NCBI GenBank assembly: GCA_016841005.1
Contig: JAEORG010000127.1
Coordinates: forward strand, 1 to 5,275
Reading direction: 5' to 3'
Length of the DNA stretch: 5,275 nt
Source of the DNA: Candidatus Thorarchaeota archaeon
GTDB lineage: Archaea > Asgardarchaeota > Thorarchaeia > Thorarchaeales > Thorarchaeaceae
The notes under the pieces were generated by a model. The model saw only the letters and a program-made list of their open reading frames with translations. It searched no databases and had not been told where the DNA came from. Numbering within the stretch: the stretch's first letter is position 1; every line of letters begins with the position of its first letter. The position numbers were made by a program, and so were the translations under genes. This document shows positions 4,528 to 5,275 of this stretch, one piece after another.

Positions 4528-5275
4528 ATGCCCGTTGCAATGCTGCTCATAGACTGGGACTCAAAGATTGGTGCCGTTTTGAAATCAAAGGTGCCAGCAG
4601 ATTTTGCTGATTATTATCGCGAGGATCTTAATACAGAAATCATGCGTATCTTCACATCACACGCTATGGGTGATGCGACAGCAGGTTTCTCATCTTTGAG
4701 TATCCGAATTGGTGGAGAAGAGTATAGTGTGGCATCATACTATACTGGAATTGTGCGAGAGGAGGAACAGTACTGTGTTTCACTTCTACTTACTCCTTCA
4801 GAGGACCCGAAAATGTTCGAGGCTGCAATAACCTCTGTGGTCACTCCCTTGACAAATGCTGTTGTCGCTATGACCGACGCAGAATTGCAAGATGAACTTG
4901 ATAATACCTATCGAAGGATTATCCGGTTAGCAGGAATGACAGACGAGTCCCGTTTAGCCCGACTTTTCTCTGATGAAGTGTCCCGTGCAGTTTTTCCAAA
5001 ATTATGGAAAGGCGGCATCTCAAAGGAAGAACTCGAAGAGTGGCTTAAGATGGTTACAGGACTTCCAAGTGTAAGTGTTGATTCCATAATTGCACCTTTT
5101 GAGGAGCTGGGTCTTGTTAAGACAGAGTGGGTCGATGAGATTGGACGAACCTGTGTCTTCATGATAAAGGATCTTGAAGTTTTCCGGGCACCTCCATTAG
5201 TCGCAATGGAAGCAGCAAGCAGTGTTCTCGATCCTGAACTAGCTGCTGAATACAAAGCTGAGGTTCTAGAATTTC
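4528..5275 (+). CDS. Predicted longin-like domain fused to a winged helix (cut by window edge)
   Basis: The open frame runs at least 249 codons without a stop and leaves the window. Residues 3-15 (VAMLLIDWDSKIG) look like a first strand and hairpin, followed by a helix (about 25-45), three strands (about 53-88: FSSLSIRI, EEYSVASYY, QYCVSLLLTP) and a long helix (94-114). That beta-beta-alpha-beta-beta-beta-alpha order and the opening strand ending in WD-x-x-x-G fit a longin or roadblock-like domain, which Asgard archaea carry in many copies. After a charged linker helix (118-133), residues about 140-215 look like a winged helix: ISKEELEEWLKMV, then SVDSIIAPFEELGLVK as the recognition helix and a strand pair EWVDEIGRTCVFMIKD as the wing. 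No signal peptide or membrane helix is seen. Function is unknown; a sensor/regulator or trafficking-related role is a guess. The gene is certain, the domain calls are by eye. Confidence 0.6.
   Translation, partial: MPVAMLLIDWDSKIGAVLKSKVPADFADYYREDLNTEIMRIFTSHAMGDATAGFSSLSIRIGGEEYSVASYYTGIVREEEQYCVSLLLTPSEDPKMFEAAITSVVTPLTNAVVAMTDAELQDELDNTYRRIIRLAGMTDESRLARLFSDEVSRAVFPKLWKGGISKEELEEWLKMVTGLPSVSVDSIIAPFEELGLVKTEWVDEIGRTCVFMIKDLEVFRAPPLVAMEAASSVLDPELAAEYKAEVLEF

Noticed and set aside
4358..4552. 64-codon plus-strand ORF across the tmk end and the next gene start, ending in a CPLQCC stretch
   Set aside because: It overlaps both real genes out of frame, has no ribosome site of its own and its composition is not protein-like; the Cys cluster is translated from the next gene's start codons.
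4908..5255. 115-codon minus-strand ORF rich in Ser
   Set aside because: It is antisense to the longin-like gene, whose frame is open throughout with clear domain structure; the Ser/Arg/Thr-rich composition is typical of a shadow frame.

Overview
The window most likely comes from an archaeon, probably a mesophilic Asgard-type lineage (Thorarchaeota-like). The reasons are a stand-alone XPF/ERCC4 nuclease without a fused helicase, a DUF4443-type winged-helix protein, Shine-Dalgarno sites that match the archaeal GGTGAT core, frequent GTG/TTG starts, secreted type I proteins with many N-x-S/T sequons, and a predicted longin-fold protein joined to a winged helix. The lineage is inferred from gene content and style; no conserved phylogenetic marker is complete here. 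Base composition looks even and close to 40-45% GC, with no sign of recent insertion. I see no rRNA, tRNA, CRISPR array, insertion sequence or attachment site.

Minus strand, read from 3575 down to 1. A compact set starts with a small DUF4430-like surface protein (3575-3078). It is followed after 7 nt by a second signal-peptide/C-terminal-anchor protein of unknown family (3070-2306), and after 21 nt by a six-helix membrane protein resembling an ECF transporter substrate-binding (S) component (2284-1706). After 33 nt come a winged-helix DUF4443-like protein (1672-1031) and, 10 nt later, the XPF-type nuclease (1020-196). A 76-nt gap with a 7-bp dyad then precedes the first 39 codons of inositol-1-phosphate synthase (119 to beyond the left edge).

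Plus strand. A 145-nt divergent intergenic region (3576-3720) separates the surface/membrane set from thymidylate kinase (3721-4377). A 150-nt intergenic region with several short dyads follows. Then comes a gene cut by the right edge (4528 onward): its first ~115 residues have the strand/helix order of a longin-like domain and its following ~100 residues look like a winged helix.

How the genes may work together. The first three minus-strand genes look like one uptake module: two membrane-anchored extracellular proteins capture a ligand (cobalamin-like is the first guess, because DUF4430 resembles the C-terminal ligand-binding domain of transcobalamin/intrinsic factor) and hand it to the S component, which would need ECF ATPase/T subunits encoded elsewhere. 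The winged-helix protein and the XPF nuclease form a tight second pair. Thymidylate kinase and inositol phosphate synthase are housekeeping genes for dTTP and for inositol lipid or solute synthesis.
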